DNA of 6,005 nt from Methanobacteriota archaeon (GTDB lineage Archaea; Thermoplasmatota; Poseidoniia; Poseidoniales; Poseidoniaceae): the NCBI GenBank assembly GCA_002701145.1, contig PAEE01000072.1, positions 1-6,005 on the forward strand, read 5' to 3'. How positions within the stretch are numbered: position 1 is the first letter of the stretch; the number at the start of each line of letters is the position of its first letter. The translations under genes and the position numbers were made by a program. The notes below the pieces were generated by a model. The model had not been told where the DNA came from. It searched no databases and saw only the letters and a program-made list of their open reading frames with translations. Below, one piece after another: positions 5,828 to 6,005 of the stretch.

Positions 5828-6005
5828 ACATAATTGGGTAACGTAATACTGCAGCAAGACCGCCAAAACCAGAGTCAAGTTGAGCACCCTCTTCGGTATC
5901 GGTAGAAATAAACTTGACCTCAGCACGCCCTTTTGTAGCCAATAATGAAAATTCATCAATCAATGAGACAGAACTTATCTCCTTTAGATCATCACCATCT
6001 GCCTT
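5826..6005 (-). CDS. prf1: Peptide chain release factor aRF1, C-terminal fragment
   Basis: The last 59 residues of archaeal class-I release factor, which recognises all three stop codons and triggers peptide release on the ribosome. The gene runs off the right edge, and only the end of domain 3 is visible. The pattern is characteristic of aRF1/eRF1: a short helix with DEFSLLATKGRAEVKFIST, then DTEEGAQLDSGFGG, and the ending LAAVLRYPIM. The related eukaryotic factor ends similarly with an FGGIGGILRY-type motif. The GGQ loop and stop-codon-reading domain are outside the window. Pelota/Dom34 shares domain 3 but normally lacks this exact TDTEEG...FGG...LRY ending. This fragment is the strongest evidence that the window is archaeal. 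The upstream promoter of the prf1-argS pair also lies outside. Confidence 0.9.
   Translation of the reverse strand, partial: KADGDDLKEISSVSLIDEFSLLATKGRAEVKFISTDTEEGAQLDSGFGGLAAVLRYPIM

Noticed and set aside
1..6005. Defence system, mobile element, CRISPR array or RNA gene
   Set aside because: Nearly all of the window is accounted for by housekeeping-type coding sequence; I saw no transposase, integrase, spaced repeats or tRNA-like cloverleaf on either strand.

Overview
The window looks like a stretch of an archaeal chromosome, most probably from a marine Euryarchaeon of the Poseidoniales (Marine Group II) type. The decisive evidence is the fragment at the right edge, whose 59 residues carry the C-terminal signature of archaeal/eukaryotic class-I release factor (aRF1: FISTDTEEG, then FGGLAAVLRY). 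Bacterial RF1/RF2 have no such sequence. Shine-Dalgarno motifs (GGAGATGA, AGGTGA, GAGGAG, GAGGT) precede four of the genes at normal spacing. Moderately AT-rich DNA, very tight gene packing, and lipB, folB and parvulin genes of bacterial type beside a membrane-anchored M28 peptidase fit Marine Group II. The exact lineage is inference.

Left edge (1-496, +): the C-terminal three quarters of lipB, octanoyl-ACP:protein octanoyltransferase, with both catalytic residues visible. Then comes a 260-base gap (497-756) holding one doubtful 44-codon ORF.

Centre (757-4129, +): five closely packed genes that look like one transcription unit. They are ubiX (flavin prenyltransferase), a membrane-anchored M28 zinc peptidase with its catalytic domain predicted outside the cell, a single-domain parvulin prolyl isomerase, folB (dihydroneopterin aldolase), and an unrecognised protein with a five-cysteine cluster. 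Joins are 4-base overlaps, gaps of about 5-10 bases, or a 16-base overlap, depending on which starts are used. The functions are metabolically unrelated (prenylated flavin cofactor, peptide degradation, protein folding, folate/pterin), so this reads as a compact housekeeping cluster rather than a dedicated pathway.

Right part (4107-6005, -): argS (arginyl-tRNA synthetase, complete) directly downstream of the end of prf1 (aRF1), 9 bases apart; together they form a translation operon read leftward. It converges on the + strand cluster, and the last 23 bases of argS overlap the last 23 bases of the cysteine-cluster gene on the opposite strand.

I found no mobile element, CRISPR array, tRNA, rRNA, long repeat or recognisable defence system. 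The least explained items are the cysteine-cluster protein, the small ORF after lipB, and the pairing of ubiX with an exported peptidase and a cytosolic parvulin.
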